Positions 22,690-34,057 of a DNA stretch of 60,000 nt are shown here, piece by piece. The position numbers and the translations under genes are program-made. The DNA is from Symsagittifera roscoffensis (lineage: Eukaryota > Xenacoelomorpha > Acoela > Convolutidae). Position 1 is the first letter of the stretch. Every line of letters begins with the position of its first letter. The stretch covers positions 16,311,840-16,371,839 of the forward strand of contig NC_087070.1 of NCBI RefSeq assembly GCF_963678635.1, given 5' to 3'. Below the pieces are notes generated by a model, which searched no databases, was not told the DNA's origin, and saw only the letters and a list, made by a program, of their open reading frames with translations.

Positions 22690-23515
22690 TGCTTTGTTGC
22701 GACTCAAAACCATTTTGACAAAAACGCTCCTAAAACGGGCATTCAGAAAAAATCAATTTTTTAATGCTTAGGTTTTGCAAGAAGGGGTGATAACTCGAAT
22801 AGCTCCAAGCAACCTGATATACATAAAAGTTCCTGTCGAAGCCATATATGTTTTCAAACAAAATATAAGACAGTCGCAAACAAATTCTGAATACAGGCCC
22901 GATTGCGAACCTTGGACAAACAAGGCTGCTTTACGCTTTTTAGGGTTTTTATTTATTTCGGGGTGTTCGGAGTTTTATGAGTTGTTACCGCTTCTTTCCA
23001 AATGTGGGCAGAAACAATACAAAGCAAACAGCAAGTCTGCAAAATTAGTTCGACAATAATTGCTGCTAAAACGGGCTATCAGAAAAAGTAGTTTTCTTTC
23101 GCTGAAATTTTGCAGCAACTAGTGATAGCTCAAAATTCTCCAAACAGCTTGAAATACATACAAGTTTTAAAAAAAGCCATGTTCGTTCCCAAAAAAGTTT
23201 CATGTCAGTGTCCCAAAAAAGTCTGAATGCAGGCCCAATTGTGTAAGATTGACAAAAAAACGCTGTTAAATGCTGTTCCAAACTAATATTTATTTCGGTT
23301 TGTTAGCATTTTTTTTTGAATTATCACCACTATTTGCAAAGTTTCAGCAAAAAAGAAATGATACAAGCAAATGTCTGCCAAACCGTTTGAATAAAAAACG
23401 CTGCAAAAAACGGGAACTCAGAAATTAGATTTTTATGCTGACACTTTGCAAGAAGCCGAGATAACTCAAAAATCTTTATGCAGCCTGAAATACATAAGGA
23501 ACATGAAAGGTGATT
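22690..23515. repeat. Three-unit tandem repeat, ~336 bp period
   Basis: The words AAAACGGGCATTCAGAAAAA (about 22,733), AAAACGGGCTATCAGAAAAA (about 23,069) and AAAAACGGGAACTCAGAAAT (about 23,407) mark three diverged units. TGCAAGAAG, TGATAACTC, CCTGATATACATAA and GAATACAGGCCC recur at the same relative places. The 94-codon frame at 22,775-23,059 falls inside unit 1 and is broken in units 2 and 3. Confidence 0.7.
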
Positions 23516-24640
23516 ATGTTTAGACTATGTCTTTGACTATAGTGAGACACTGTGTGAGATTACATTTAGATGCTATCATGTTCAGACTATGTTCAGACTT
23601 TGTTTTGGAGTACATTCGGACACTGCTTCCGAATATACAACTTTTGCTTTTAAGTACTGAGTGTATTCCCAAGCAACGTCCTAATATAATCCAAAATGAA
23701 GTCTGAAAACATTCCAGCTTAGCTTTGATTATGATGGCGGTAGTCTGAACATAGTACCAAAAAAAGTTTGTAAACAATCTCAAAGAATCTTTAATTATAG
23801 TGCGAAACAAAAACTGAACTTAGTCTTGGACAAATTTTAACAATAGTACCAAGCAAAGACTGAACACATTCCCACCAAAAGTGCAAACAATGTAGTTCCA
23901 AAAAGTCTAATCATGGTTTCATCAGTCAGAACGTGGTTTCAATCAAGCTTTAAAGATAATTTGAATTAAAACCTCACAACAGCCCCAAAACTCAGCAAAA
24001 ATCTAAACAACATAATCACGAAAGTCTGACTGTGATTTTGAGCGTCCGAACAAAGTCTCAAACAAAGTCTGACAATGGTCCCAAAAAATGATGCCCAAAG
24101 TTTGTAAGTTCGCAAAATTCCCAATAACATGCATTTTGCTAATCAAACTCTCAAGCAACGTCCTTATATTGTCCGAGAAAAAGAAGTTTGATCAGAACCC
24201 CACAAAACTTTAATTAACTCCCAAAGAATGTTTAAATGCAAAGTCTCAAATATTGTCTGAAATTAGTCCCAAGCAGAAACAAATTAACTCACAATCAAAG
24301 TCTGAATATTTTCCCAATAAAAAACTGGAAACAGTTTATAACAAAGTCTGATAAAACAATGTTAAAAGCTTATTTGAGACTAAACTCAAAGTTTGCTCGG
24401 GGTGATTTTTAGAAATTGTTCGAGACTATGCTCAGAGCTAACCAATCATGCTAATATTTGAGCATTGTTTTAAACAAGGTCTGAGTATCACAGCAAACAC
24501 AATTTAAGCTTAGTCTCAAACAAATTTTTACATAGACTCAAGCAGTATCTAAACATTGCACAGAGCATAACCTGATCATGAATGCAAAAACAAACTGATA
24601 ATCGAGCAAAGCAAAGCCTGAAATTTAGCCATTATAACAT
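23516..24640. repeat. Diffuse minisatellite rich in CAAAGTCTGAAC / TCCCAA words
   Basis: CAAAGTCTGA, AGTCTGAACA and GTCCCAA recur dozens of times at irregular spacing on the plus strand, with reverse forms near 23,520-23,620. No protein frame persists. Confidence 0.55.
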
Positions 24641-24769
24641 GTAAAACAACTTTACAAAAAGCATGTATGAAAGGCAGAGAGAAGTGGAAAACAACCTCAT
24701 CCAGTTTCAAGCGTTAGTAATTGATTATATTACATTTTTAGTACCGGTCTTACTAAAATTGAGAAATAA

Positions 24770-25670
24770 TTGATTTAAATCATTTAAAAATCTATTATAA
24801 TCTCTTTTTTTTGAAATCAATATATAATTAATTATAATCCATTTCAATTGATTATAATCGATTATTTATCTGTCTACTTTTCGATACAGTTATAACCATT
24901 TATAAGTAAATTTAATCCAATATTTTTATTCTAGTTTTTAATTCGTGAGTTTTGCACAAAAGTCCATTATAATCGATTGTAATTGATTATAATTCTTTCT
25001 ATTTTTCCACTTTGTCTTCGAACTTGAATATAAATTGCTTATATTTTATGCTTTCTGTAGGCCTTGGTTCATATGAAAAATGAGAAAAAAGTTTCTAAAG
25101 TTTTCAATTCAATTTATATTTGTAAGTTTTTTTTTTCATTTCTTCCCCATTAGAGTTGTTTTGTTATGCACATTTTAAGCTTTTTTAACCATCAAAATAT
25201 CAGCAAGTTGATTTAGTTTTATGGTTGATTCGGAAGATTTGTTTTTCATCTATCGTGAGAACAGTTCCACTATTATGAAAGGATCTCTACGAAACTTTTG
25301 CTTCGTGGTAAAATTTTGTGTTCAGACGAACCAAAGTGTTCAAGAGATCTCTCTTTTAGAGATTTTGGTATTATTGACAGAAAACTAATAACCCATAAGA
25401 TATAATTCGAACATTGTTTTGGTTTGAAAAGATTTTGGCAAAATAAGAAATTATAATCGATTATAATCGATTAAAATTGATTTTGAGGGTTTTTGTAAGA
25501 AATATAATCAGTTACAACCGATTATAAGAGATTATAATCTCTTGGAAAATATCACGATTATAGTCAATTATAAATCTTTTAAACACCAACTTTTGATATC
25601 TATAATAATTATTATTGTCCAAAATTCATCATAATAATCCGTTTTAATCGATTACTTTCGCCTAAACTTG
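24770..25670. repeat. Palindromic ATAATCGATTATAAT-rich region
   Basis: TTATAATCGATTATAAT and near variants recur at about 24,780-25,000 and 25,440-25,660; each is close to its own reverse complement. The central part (25,020-25,430) is ordinary AT-rich DNA. No gene seen. Confidence 0.6.
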
Positions 25671-26613
25671 GAGGCCGGTAGCCCTAGGTAACGAATACAT
25701 AATGTGGTGTGCTGCTAACATGGGTAAAGCACTCGTTTGAATTTCATCTTACGAAAATTATAAACGAAGACGCAGATAAAATTTTTTGATCGTAGAAAAA
25801 ATATTCGAATTGAGGTAGAATTTGGTCAACTTGCTTGATAGAAACTGAAAAACTGGATAATTTAGGTCACAAATCTCTGAAATTAGTTGGCTGATCACCA
25901 ACCATCAAGGCCGCCACCCATACAATAGAGCCAGAACAAAACCATTGTTCACCGGCTCAGAGGGTATCAAGGCATCAACTACTAGCTCGAAACGGCAAAG
26001 CATTGAAAACATATCCGGCTAGAATCAAAGTAGCGCAGAAATCTTCGATCACTGCTACATTTGCATATAAATATAGTTTTATAGTGTATATATATTGTCT
26101 GCTGAGCAGTCGCTTTAACCTTGGCCAAAAATAACTATTTCTTTTGCTGCACTTTTAAATAGCAAAAAATTGTTCTGGCATCAAAGATATTGAGTTCTAC
26201 TTTTGGCTTTTCAGTACTTAAAATTTTAAGAAATTTATATAATGACTACTACAAGCTAAATTTTGAGGAAGCAAAAGTGGTCGAAGCAATGGCGGGGATA
26301 ATTGCAGAGGTGGAGGATGGTTAATCAAGATCTGTTCCGAGTGAACTGGCGAGCAGGCAACAAAAATGCGACGAGAAAATTGCAGTTGGTATGAGTACCC
26401 GTTCCAATTTAAACAAGAGCTCCTTGAGAGGCTTCGGGAAAGAAAAGTACACGAGCGAATTCGGTAGCTGCGAGAAACACCCGTTCGACGCAAAAAATTT
26501 GTTGAAAAAGTTTCTTACTTTTTGTTGCAGTTTTGCTAAACTTAAATCAATCCATATAGTTTGAAAACCTATCAAATAGTGCCATTAATATGAAGCTACC
26601 ATAAAACTTGATG
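25671..26613. other. Low-copy AT-moderate DNA, possible degraded exon
   Basis: From about 26,328 to 26,565 one plus-strand frame is open for roughly 78 codons with ordinary codon use (it includes STRSNLNKSSLRGFGKEKY), but it has no ATG at a sensible place and no family I recognise. TTACTTTTTGTTGCAG at about 26,515-26,530 looks like a splice acceptor. GCATATAAATATAG at about 26,064 could be a TATA element. None of this makes a gene on its own. Confidence 0.3.
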
Positions 26614-26617
26614 CCAT
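26614..26617. repeat. Target site duplication of LTR element (left)
   Basis: CCAT, matched by 43,972-43,975 directly after the 3' LTR. Confidence 0.75.
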
Positions 26618-27027
26618 TGGAACCTGATCTAAACTACATTTTATAATTGGATAAATTGGATATTTTACCACTGTAAAATATTTAAAATTAACCAATCATA
26701 ATCCATCTAACTAACAACCCACTTATTTGTAAGTGCTGAAATTACTTGTAATTTCAGCACCAGAGAGATTTGAATTTAACTTAGAAATTAGTTGCCTCTC
26801 CAAGAGAACTTCAGCAGCCGCAATAAACCAGTATACCCTAGATCTATTGAGCCTAGCAGAGACTAGTTAAACACCCTGAGACTAGTAAGTATAAGAGTAA
26901 GATTAGGATCGGTATTAGACTAAGAAGTTGCACGAATCTATAAGGCCGAAAATAAGATAGCGTGATGAGCAGACAGTGTACCCTATCCGAAATTACTCTA
27001 TGAGTTAACCACTTCGGTTATAACTCA
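26618..27027 (+). repeat. 5' LTR, 410 bp
   Basis: Starts TGGAACCTGATC and ends GGTTATAACTCA. An internal inverted pair GTGCTGAAATTACTTGTAAT/TTTCAGCAC lies near the middle (about 26,732-26,760). The end is fixed by comparing three LTR copies, which all diverge right after TAACTCA. It differs from the 3' LTR at eight sites. Confidence 0.95.
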
Positions 27028-27029
27028 TC

Positions 27030-27047
27030 TGGTGCGACCATAAGTCT
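27030..27047 (+). promoter_or_regulatory. Putative primer binding site
   Basis: TGGTGCGACCATAAGTC starts two bases after the LTR, the usual place for a tRNA-primed minus-strand start. The complementary tRNA would end GGTCGCACCA; I cannot assign an amino acid with confidence. Confidence 0.55.
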
Positions 27048-28205
27048 CGAATAAGACCTTAGAACTAACCAAAAATAGATTCGAAATTAGACAAAACATT
27101 TTCAAAATGTTATACGATAATAATTTAATCGAAATGTCTCTACGACTCAATAGATCAGAACCGATATTCCGAACAATAATAGAACTACCCGGAAATGGAA
27201 GAAGACCTCGGACAAGAGACGACATACGACAAAGTAGAAACTTACCATATAATTTTATGATTGTACGGCAAAAGCCAACACAAGCTTTTATATTTAGAAT
27301 CTTATTAGCAATGAATTCTAGATCTCAAATCGTTTTCTTAATTCCTGCAGTATTATATGAAACATATTGGAAAAATATGTATTAAAAATGAAAATAAAAA
27401 TTAGTAAAAATAAATTGTTAGTAATCATAAATCATACTGTTGTTCCAGCTTCATCACCTAAACATAACAGCAATCATAAGCTCACTAATATCATTAAAGA
27501 ACTAAATCTTTTGATTCAATAAATTTAAATCATTTTAAACTTAAATTCACTTAATTTTAAAATCAGATCATCAAGGCTTATCCTTGGATCTTAATAAATT
27601 TTCTATCTCAATAAATTTAAAACCTGATCATCAAGGACTATCCTTAGATCAACAGAACAATTTTGTTCTACCCACCCACTTAGCAAGTGTCTATCGACCT
27701 CAAACGTCGTTTCACTATCCAACCCTTCCAAAAGACCCAGGACTAATAGAAATTTTTAATTAAAACTTACCATTCAAATTAAGATAAACAGTGAAGAACT
27801 TCGGTTATTCATCCTTCACTTGAACCCTCCTCTTACCAGACCCAGGATAGAGCTTAGACTTAGTAAGTTTAAAATAGTATCTAACGAACTACTTGCGTTC
27901 TAATTATACCTGAGCCTTGTGGATCGATTTACTATTCTCCAACCCTTGAACACAATCACTACCCCTAAGTAAGATTAAGTAAGTTAACACCTTAGCTTAG
28001 ACTAGCCACGAGAAAATAAAAAATCATTCTCCGGAATCAATATACTTTTCTCTCCAACCCTGAACAAAAAGACCCAGGCTAAGCTAACCAAAAAATTGTA
28101 AGGACTAACAGTCTAAGGAAATAGAAATAACTAACAACTTCTTGCATCCCTCATCCTAAACCTTATGTGATTCAAAAATTTAGGAAATAAACAAACAATC
28201 GTTTC
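27048..28205 (+). other. Long leader of the LTR element
   Basis: Over 1 kb between PBS and the first gag-like frame. It contains a doubled phrase ATCATCAAGG(C/A)(T/C)TATCCTTGGATC (about 27,564 and 27,626) and repeated CCAACCCT...AGACCCAGG phrases (about 27,720, 27,840, 28,053). A 92-codon frame (27,107-27,385) has no recognisable domain. May carry packaging or translation signals (inference). Confidence 0.4.
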
Positions 28206-29080
28206 ACACAACTGTGAAATAGATAACAAAAAATACGATCTTGTAATCACACCTCATACACAAACAGTTGAATGTATAAGAACAAAACGACAAACAATAA
28301 AAAGAAAAATTATAAACAAACAAAGACAAATCACACGAAAAAGATTTTCAAAAAATAGAAACGCATTTTCTGAATCAGAAGCCAGCAGTTTAGATGAACT
28401 CTACAAATTAAAAGAATCAATTGATAAAAATTGTTCCATCCACGATCAATTATTTTTTTCCGACTCAGAAACAACTTCAAACTCATCAAAAAGAGGAAAA
28501 AGAAGAATAAAAAAGCTACATAAACACAAACCAGTACACCTGTATAATTGGAATCAACCAATTAGACATATTGATAATTATATGTTAACAGTCATCAAAA
28601 GAAAAAATGAGCCACACTCAAAGTGACGAAAGTCCAGATGAAGAAGTAGTTTTTCCCTTTCTTATAGACTCACTCCATGATAGAGGACAAACATGATTTT
28701 TGCAAGAACTTACTCGTAAATTTAATTGAACCCGGAATCAGTCCATGCAAAGCAGAATTCCCAGATGTAAAAATCAAAAGACAAATGAATGAACATTATT
28801 TGAAAGACATACGCAATCTAACACAACAATATGGAATATATACCATAGAATTCAGCACACCCAATACAGCCCATCGCAAATATGTAAGTCAAACAGACGA
28901 CATAGAATTAGAATTTTCAAAAGTATTCCTAGAAAATATCAAGAGCATACAAAACCATAATTCACAAAGAGCAAACTCCATATTCACTAACGAAGTTTTT
29001 TCAATAATATATAGAAAAAACAAAAATTCAAAGTATCTCACCAACCGAAACATCCAAACATACAAAAGTACGAAATGAAA
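28206..29080 (+). pseudogene. Pre-gag basic ORF region (broken)
   Basis: A plus frame from about 28,227 to 28,622 encodes a Lys/Arg-rich stretch (KRGKRRIKKLHKH) and stops. The 133-codon frame at 28,677-29,078 then follows (MIEDKHDFCKN... to YKSTK). They may be parts of one N-terminal Gag or a separate leader protein split by frameshifts near 28,622 and 28,690. No family recognised. Confidence 0.45.
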
Positions 29081-29811
29081 TCGCATTTTTTTCACAATTT
29101 CTACATATAATTAAGGAAAATTTCACTAAAGATGATGTTTCACAACACACTAAACATGATTTACAAAAAATTTTAGCATGGTTTATAGTAGACTATTTCA
29201 CACATAATTTAGACTTAATTTCACAAGCAAGAAAAAACTTCAGACCTCAAAATACAAATGACGACACTGCCCTTTCAGATTAATCAGACTACGTTTGGGA
29301 CCCTGAATGGTCTCATCCTACATTTATAAATATCCCACAATCTATCTCAAGTCAAGCAATAAGTACAATATCTTATCACAGAGATTATGTAAAAGTAATA
29401 CCATTAACCATTGATGCAACACCATTAAACTATAATACATTTTCACCTGATACGCGAAATAACAGTTTAAATTCGACCATCATACATAATGAAAACCTTA
29501 ATGGAACTGAAAATCTTACACAACAAGATATTCAAACACCATCACACTTCATAAATGAAGAAATCGTCCAAACAACAACAACTACACAACAAATTATTTC
29601 ACCAATACAACCAAATTTGACAACACCAAGAAATACAAATACTTCATTGGCACAAGTAACCTTACAATCAACCGTTAAACCTTCGGTTGCTCCAAAATAT
29701 TCACATATGGATCATCAAACGTATAGACCAATGAAATACCGTCAAAAACACGAAAACCATTCACAAGGAACACCTTTGCAGAACACAATTATAATTATGC
29801 TCACAAACTAA
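29071..29811 (+). pseudogene. Gag N-terminal region (one stop, Ser/Thr-rich tail)
   Basis: One frame runs from about 29,070 to 29,811, broken only by TAA at about 29,281. The first part is amphipathic and helix-like (FLHIIKENFTKDDV, ILAWFIVDYFTHNL); the second is Ser/Thr/Asn/Gln-rich and disordered-looking. Its place just ahead of the capsid suggests a matrix-like Gag part; this is inference. 29,812-30,353 continues with broken frames of similar low-complexity composition. Confidence 0.5.
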
Positions 29812-30353
29812 GAACAAACTAACCTCCCCGAAAAAAACACAAAATTTAAATCACGTATGTTCCCATTATTGGAATCTCCCGAAAACATCGACCAATTCAG
29901 TAAATTTTCCAGATAATCCACAACCTACACAGGATTGTAGTGAAAATTACCCATTCTTTCAACAAAATAAAAATAATCAATATAAACCATATAATACAAA
30001 CTATTTATCATCTGATGAAGACGACTATCACCAACCAGATATTTTTGCACCATATACTAAAGAATATTGCACACAAAGACCACGACAACCTAAACCATCT
30101 CGAAATATAAAATTTATCCACAAAACCCAACAGATATACAAAATCCACAACAAATATATATACAAAACCCATTTACCACACAATCTTTTCAACCAATACA
30201 ACCACAAAACCCAATGTCAATGCATTCTTATCAACCAACTCAAATGCAAAATGAAAAACCGCTTCCATATTATCTTCAGCAACATGAAATAACGAAAAAT
30301 CAACTTTCAAATTTTTTGCAAATGCCAAATGCCGCAGAATCACTACACTACAG

Positions 30354-30944
30354 ATGACAATGAATCCGTACCTCATGGGTGGATCATCAATAACATCCAA
30401 TAAACCACTGATGGTATTCACAGGAACAGATCCTGAATATTCTGTAGAAGATAATTTAAATGCAGTAACAGCAAATTTAATTTTAAATATAGGACCTGAA
30501 CCAATTAACACGCCACTAAATCAAAATTGGATACATAGATGCACAGCACTAATACAAAAAACCCTAGATGCAGCAGCTCAAAAATGGTTTTCAGTATTAC
30601 CTATAGAAACAAAATCAGATTGGAAAAGATTCACACAAGAATTTTCAAAAATGTTTGACTCTGAAAGAAATAAACAACACCAAAGAGTTTTATGTAATGA
30701 AATTCGCAGATTACCAAATGAAACTATCAAACAATTAGCAGTACGTATCAAAACACTAGTTCGAAAAGCATATTCACTTAATACACATGACTATAAAAAC
30801 ACAAAAATGAGAGAAATTTTAATGATGACCTCAACACCTCAATTAAGGAAAATAGCAATAAAAAAGAGAGCATCTCATCCTTCTTCAATTCGAGAACCAG
30901 ATTTAGATTTTCGAAAACTAGTAGATAATTTAGAACAAGCATAA
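30354..30944 (+). CDS. gag: Gag capsid-like protein (retrotransposon Gag domain)
   Basis: Intact 196-codon frame. The pattern is that of retrotransposon capsids: VFTGTDPEYSVEDNLNAV near residues 21-39, AAQKWFSVLP at about 72-81, DWKRFTQEFSKMFDSE at about 87-102, then a helical C-terminal part. It would form virus-like particles around the genomic RNA. It ends TAA six bases before the zinc-knuckle frame; in an intact element the two are probably one Gag. The upstream Met is not certain to be the true start. Confidence 0.8.
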   Translation: MTMNPYLMGGSSITSNKPLMVFTGTDPEYSVEDNLNAVTANLILNIGPEPINTPLNQNWIHRCTALIQKTLDAAAQKWFSVLPIETKSDWKRFTQEFSKMFDSERNKQHQRVLCNEIRRLPNETIKQLAVRIKTLVRKAYSLNTHDYKNTKMREILMMTSTPQLRKIAIKKRASHPSSIREPDLDFRKLVDNLEQA

Positions 30945-30950
30945 ATCACA

Positions 30951-31187
30951 ATGAATTTCGAAGAAACAGAAAATCTAAAACTACAATATGTTAATCGAAT
31001 CGAAACAAACACTACACATATAAATAACATACAGGAATCAGATACAGACTTAATTGAAAAAATCACTGAAATACTGAATATCTATGAAAAACATCCAAAT
31101 TTTGAAGGCAAACCATCCTTAAAAAAATGGTGTAATTATTGCCGACGATACGGACACAGTATCTCCGAATGTAGACAAAAACAATAA
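30951..31187 (+). pseudogene. gag: Gag nucleocapsid segment with CCHC zinc knuckle
   Basis: 78 codons. WCNYCRRYGHSISECRQK gives Cys61, Cys64, His69 and Cys74, a perfect C-X2-C-X4-H-X4-C knuckle that binds the element's RNA. It is separated from capsid by a stop and from the next frame by TAA at 31,185-31,187. Confidence 0.9.
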
Positions 31188-32204
31188 GACAATCAGAATA
31201 AACCTCAAAAGCATAAAGAACCATATAAATCGTTCTATCAATACATGAAAAAAAATCAAAGCCTACCGAACAAAAACATATATAGTAATAACAGTTCAGG
31301 AAAACCACTTCCAAACAACACCAATTACACAAGGAATCAATCACCATATAACTCAAGTAATAGAGGAAGATCACCAGAACGAAGAAATACACAAAATTCT
31401 TCACAAAATAATTATAACCGATCGAATAGTCAAAATAACCAAAATAACCATTCAAGATCAAATTCCAATGCAACACATTTTGTTTCTGGATCCTGTTCCC
31501 AATCAAGCCTAAGGAATAGACACTTTTCCAATAATCAATCACGAAACTCATCATACAACAGAAATAGAAACTATTCACATAATAGAAATAGAAGTTATTC
31601 GAACAATCGAAATCAGAATTACCCGAACATTCGATCAAGAAATATTTCATATAATAAATCAAACTATCACAGATCAAATGATAATTACCAAAATAGATCA
31701 CGAAATAATTCACAAAATCGAAACTCAAGTTATAATAATCGATACAGAAATTATTCCCATTCACCACATAGGAATATTAACCGTTACCCTGACTCTAGAC
31801 ATCGATACAGAAGTAGTACACCAAAACATCACAGACACATTAATCAAGTGCAAACAAATGAAGCAACAACTTCAGACCCTCCAGGTATTGACGACACAGA
31901 AAATCACGAATTACAACTAAACCATATACATTGTGAATCATCAGATACAGAGAGCGATACAGAAAATACTATCTCAGTAAATATGATAACAGTCGAAAAC
32001 GACTATGAGCCTATCATATATGAACAACCTTCTACATCACATTTATATGAAAATCAATTGGAACTACTTCACAATTACTATATTGGACACACCAATACTA
32101 CACAAACTACACAAGAAGTAAACGAAATAAACACGGTAATTAAACCCGATGAAAAAGGTGAAATACAATGCTCAAACAGAAATCATTATTATCAAAAAAT
32201 ATAG
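31188..32204 (+). pseudogene. Asn/Arg/Ser/Tyr-rich Gag tail
   Basis: After the stop at 31,187 the frame stays open to 32,204 (Met at 31,245, 319 codons). Between about residues 25 and 200 it is built from RNYS, RNRS, NNRN and SYNN units, a low-complexity basic region like those of RNA-binding or condensate-forming proteins. The last third turns acidic (SSDTESDTENT). The long tail is unusual for a gypsy Gag and probably fuses to PR by frameshift. Confidence 0.7.
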
Positions 32205-32640
32205 AAAGAACAACCCAGAGAAAAAATTTGGACAATACCATTTCTCCTAGAAAGCCCAAGAAACAAAGAATTTCAACCACCAGATCTTGAAATTGATTTT
32301 TTAATTGATTCAGGAGCAGAATCAAATATAAATAATATCCCACATGGAATGAAATCAAAACATTACATCCAAAATTAACGCCTCTTGCAACCTCCAGTAA
32401 ACTAGCAACAGCACAAGGATCAACATTAGTAAATTATGGAAAAATCCAATTATTCCTTCTCCCCACGAGAACAATTGAGCAAAACAAAATTTTAAACAGA
32501 CCGTTTAAACAAACATTTCATAAAACTGATATTAAGCACAAAATCATTGGCATACCTTTTATATCTAAATATATACCAACAATCAACATCTTAAATAGTA
32601 AAATACTAATCAAAGATAAAAACACAAAAACAAAAAATAC
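32205..32640 (+). pseudogene. pol: Retroviral-type aspartic protease (broken)
   Basis: IDFLIDSGAESNINN with the catalytic Asp codon at 32,307-32,309 is the D-S-G-A hallmark. A frameshift at about 32,340 moves the rest (ATAQGSTLVNYGKIQLFLL, then the IIGIPFISKY C-terminal block at about 32,540-32,570) into another frame. It would cleave Gag-Pol; it cannot as written. Confidence 0.75.
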
Positions 32641-33475
32641 AGCTCTAACATTTTTTCAAAGATTAAACAAACAACCACCATTCTTCTCAAAATTTTATCC
32701 AATTTATAATCAACAACGGAAACACCTGAAACCATTATCAGGAAATATATATAATTTTTCAATAAAACAAGTTCACCAGTATGATAAAAGTCAACTTAAA
32801 CGACAACTTTTTATGTCAGACTTTGAATTTAAACCTATTCACAAATTTTTCAAAATCACGATCTCATCTATTAAATATTTGGAAAACACGAATTCCTACA
32901 TCATTTCGTTACACTTGTATAACAATACACCGTATCAAGTAACATTACCCTTAGGACTTTTAGGATATTGTAAAACAAACGCTACAATCTCACCCATACA
33001 TGAAGTAGCCTACCGCGTTAATAATATACTCGAATTATTAGATATTTGCCAATCCACAATTCTTGACGAAGAATTGTCCATAAATAACATAGTAAGTAAT
33101 GAAAAGAGAAACACAGAGTACTTCACAAAAACACCATATTTTAAACCAACATTCAATATAACAAATTACACTAAAGAACAACAAAAATTTTTAACAATGT
33201 TTAATTTTGAACATTCACAAATTACACAAATCGAATTTGATGAATTAGCAAAGCAACTGTTAAAATATTCAACAGTTTACGCAACACCAAAATTTGACGT
33301 TGAAAAAATCAGTTCATCATTACATCTCCCGTTAAAACCCGACGCAGTTTTCAAAAAACAAAGAGCCAGTAAAGTACCAATTTACTTACACGACAAAGTA
33401 AATAGATTACTTGACAGTTTAGAACAATACAAAATTATTTCACCAGTAAATAAGGAAGAACAACCAAAAGGCTGA
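32641..33475 (+). pseudogene. pol: Pol linker and N-terminal RT only
   Basis: Open from the PR frame through 33,475 (Met at 32,813, 220 codons). The last 60 residues match the entry to a gypsy reverse transcriptase: LPLKPDAVFKKQRASKVP, then LHDKVNRLLDSLEQYKIISP and PKG, ahead of a TGA. All of the palm with the YxDD box, the thumb and the start of RNase H are absent; the next bases already encode mid-RNase H. A deletion of roughly 1.2 kb is inferred from family lengths. Confidence 0.75.
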
Positions 33476-34057
33476 TTATTCACTCAAGCAGAGCTACGAC
33501 TCTCAACTCAAATGAGAGAATGTACAGCTATAATTTATACACTTACAGAATATGAATTTCTGATACTTGGATCAAAACACCCAACAGTTCTATTCACAGA
33601 TCACAAACCAATTATTTTTCTCTTTACACAAAAGTCGAATCCAAATCATAGAGTTTATAGATTACAATTAATTCTAATGAAATTTCCAAACTTACATATA
33701 GTTTGGACATCAGGAAAGAATCTTGCATTACCAGATACATTAAGTCGAAATACACCACCTGAATTACTTACACGAAAAACTACAGTTCAAATACCAAAAA
33801 ATATAAAATTTTACCTTGCAAACGATGAAACATCACCCCCACTAGAATGCAAATATGCAGTAAAAACTGACATTGACCGATCACAAATAAATAATCCACA
33901 GCATTTCCCACTCTACTTAGATTGCCAAAATAATCACTACGAAGTTGATCTACTTGGAACATCAACTTTCAAACCAATTCCATACTCACAATGGATAAAA
34001 AATAAGACCCAACAAAAACGAATAAAACACCACTCGCATAAAAAAAGACCTTTTTAC
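33476..34057 (+). pseudogene. pol: RNase H, C-terminal part
   Basis: ELRLSTQMRECTAIIYTLTE, then VLFTDHKPIIFLF with the catalytic-type Asp, and WTSGKNLALPDTLSRN: the classic Ty3/gypsy RNase H end. The first strand with its catalytic Asp is missing because of the deletion before 33,480. The frame runs on to 34,066. Confidence 0.85.

Noticed and set aside
22775-23059. 94-codon frame as a small gene
   Set aside because: It lies inside one unit of the 336 bp repeat and is broken in the other two units.
31063-31767. 234-codon minus-strand frame
   Set aside because: Antisense shadow of the Gag knuckle and the Asn/Arg/Ser-rich tail; Tyr/Cys/Phe-rich composition is what reverse-reading that repeat gives.
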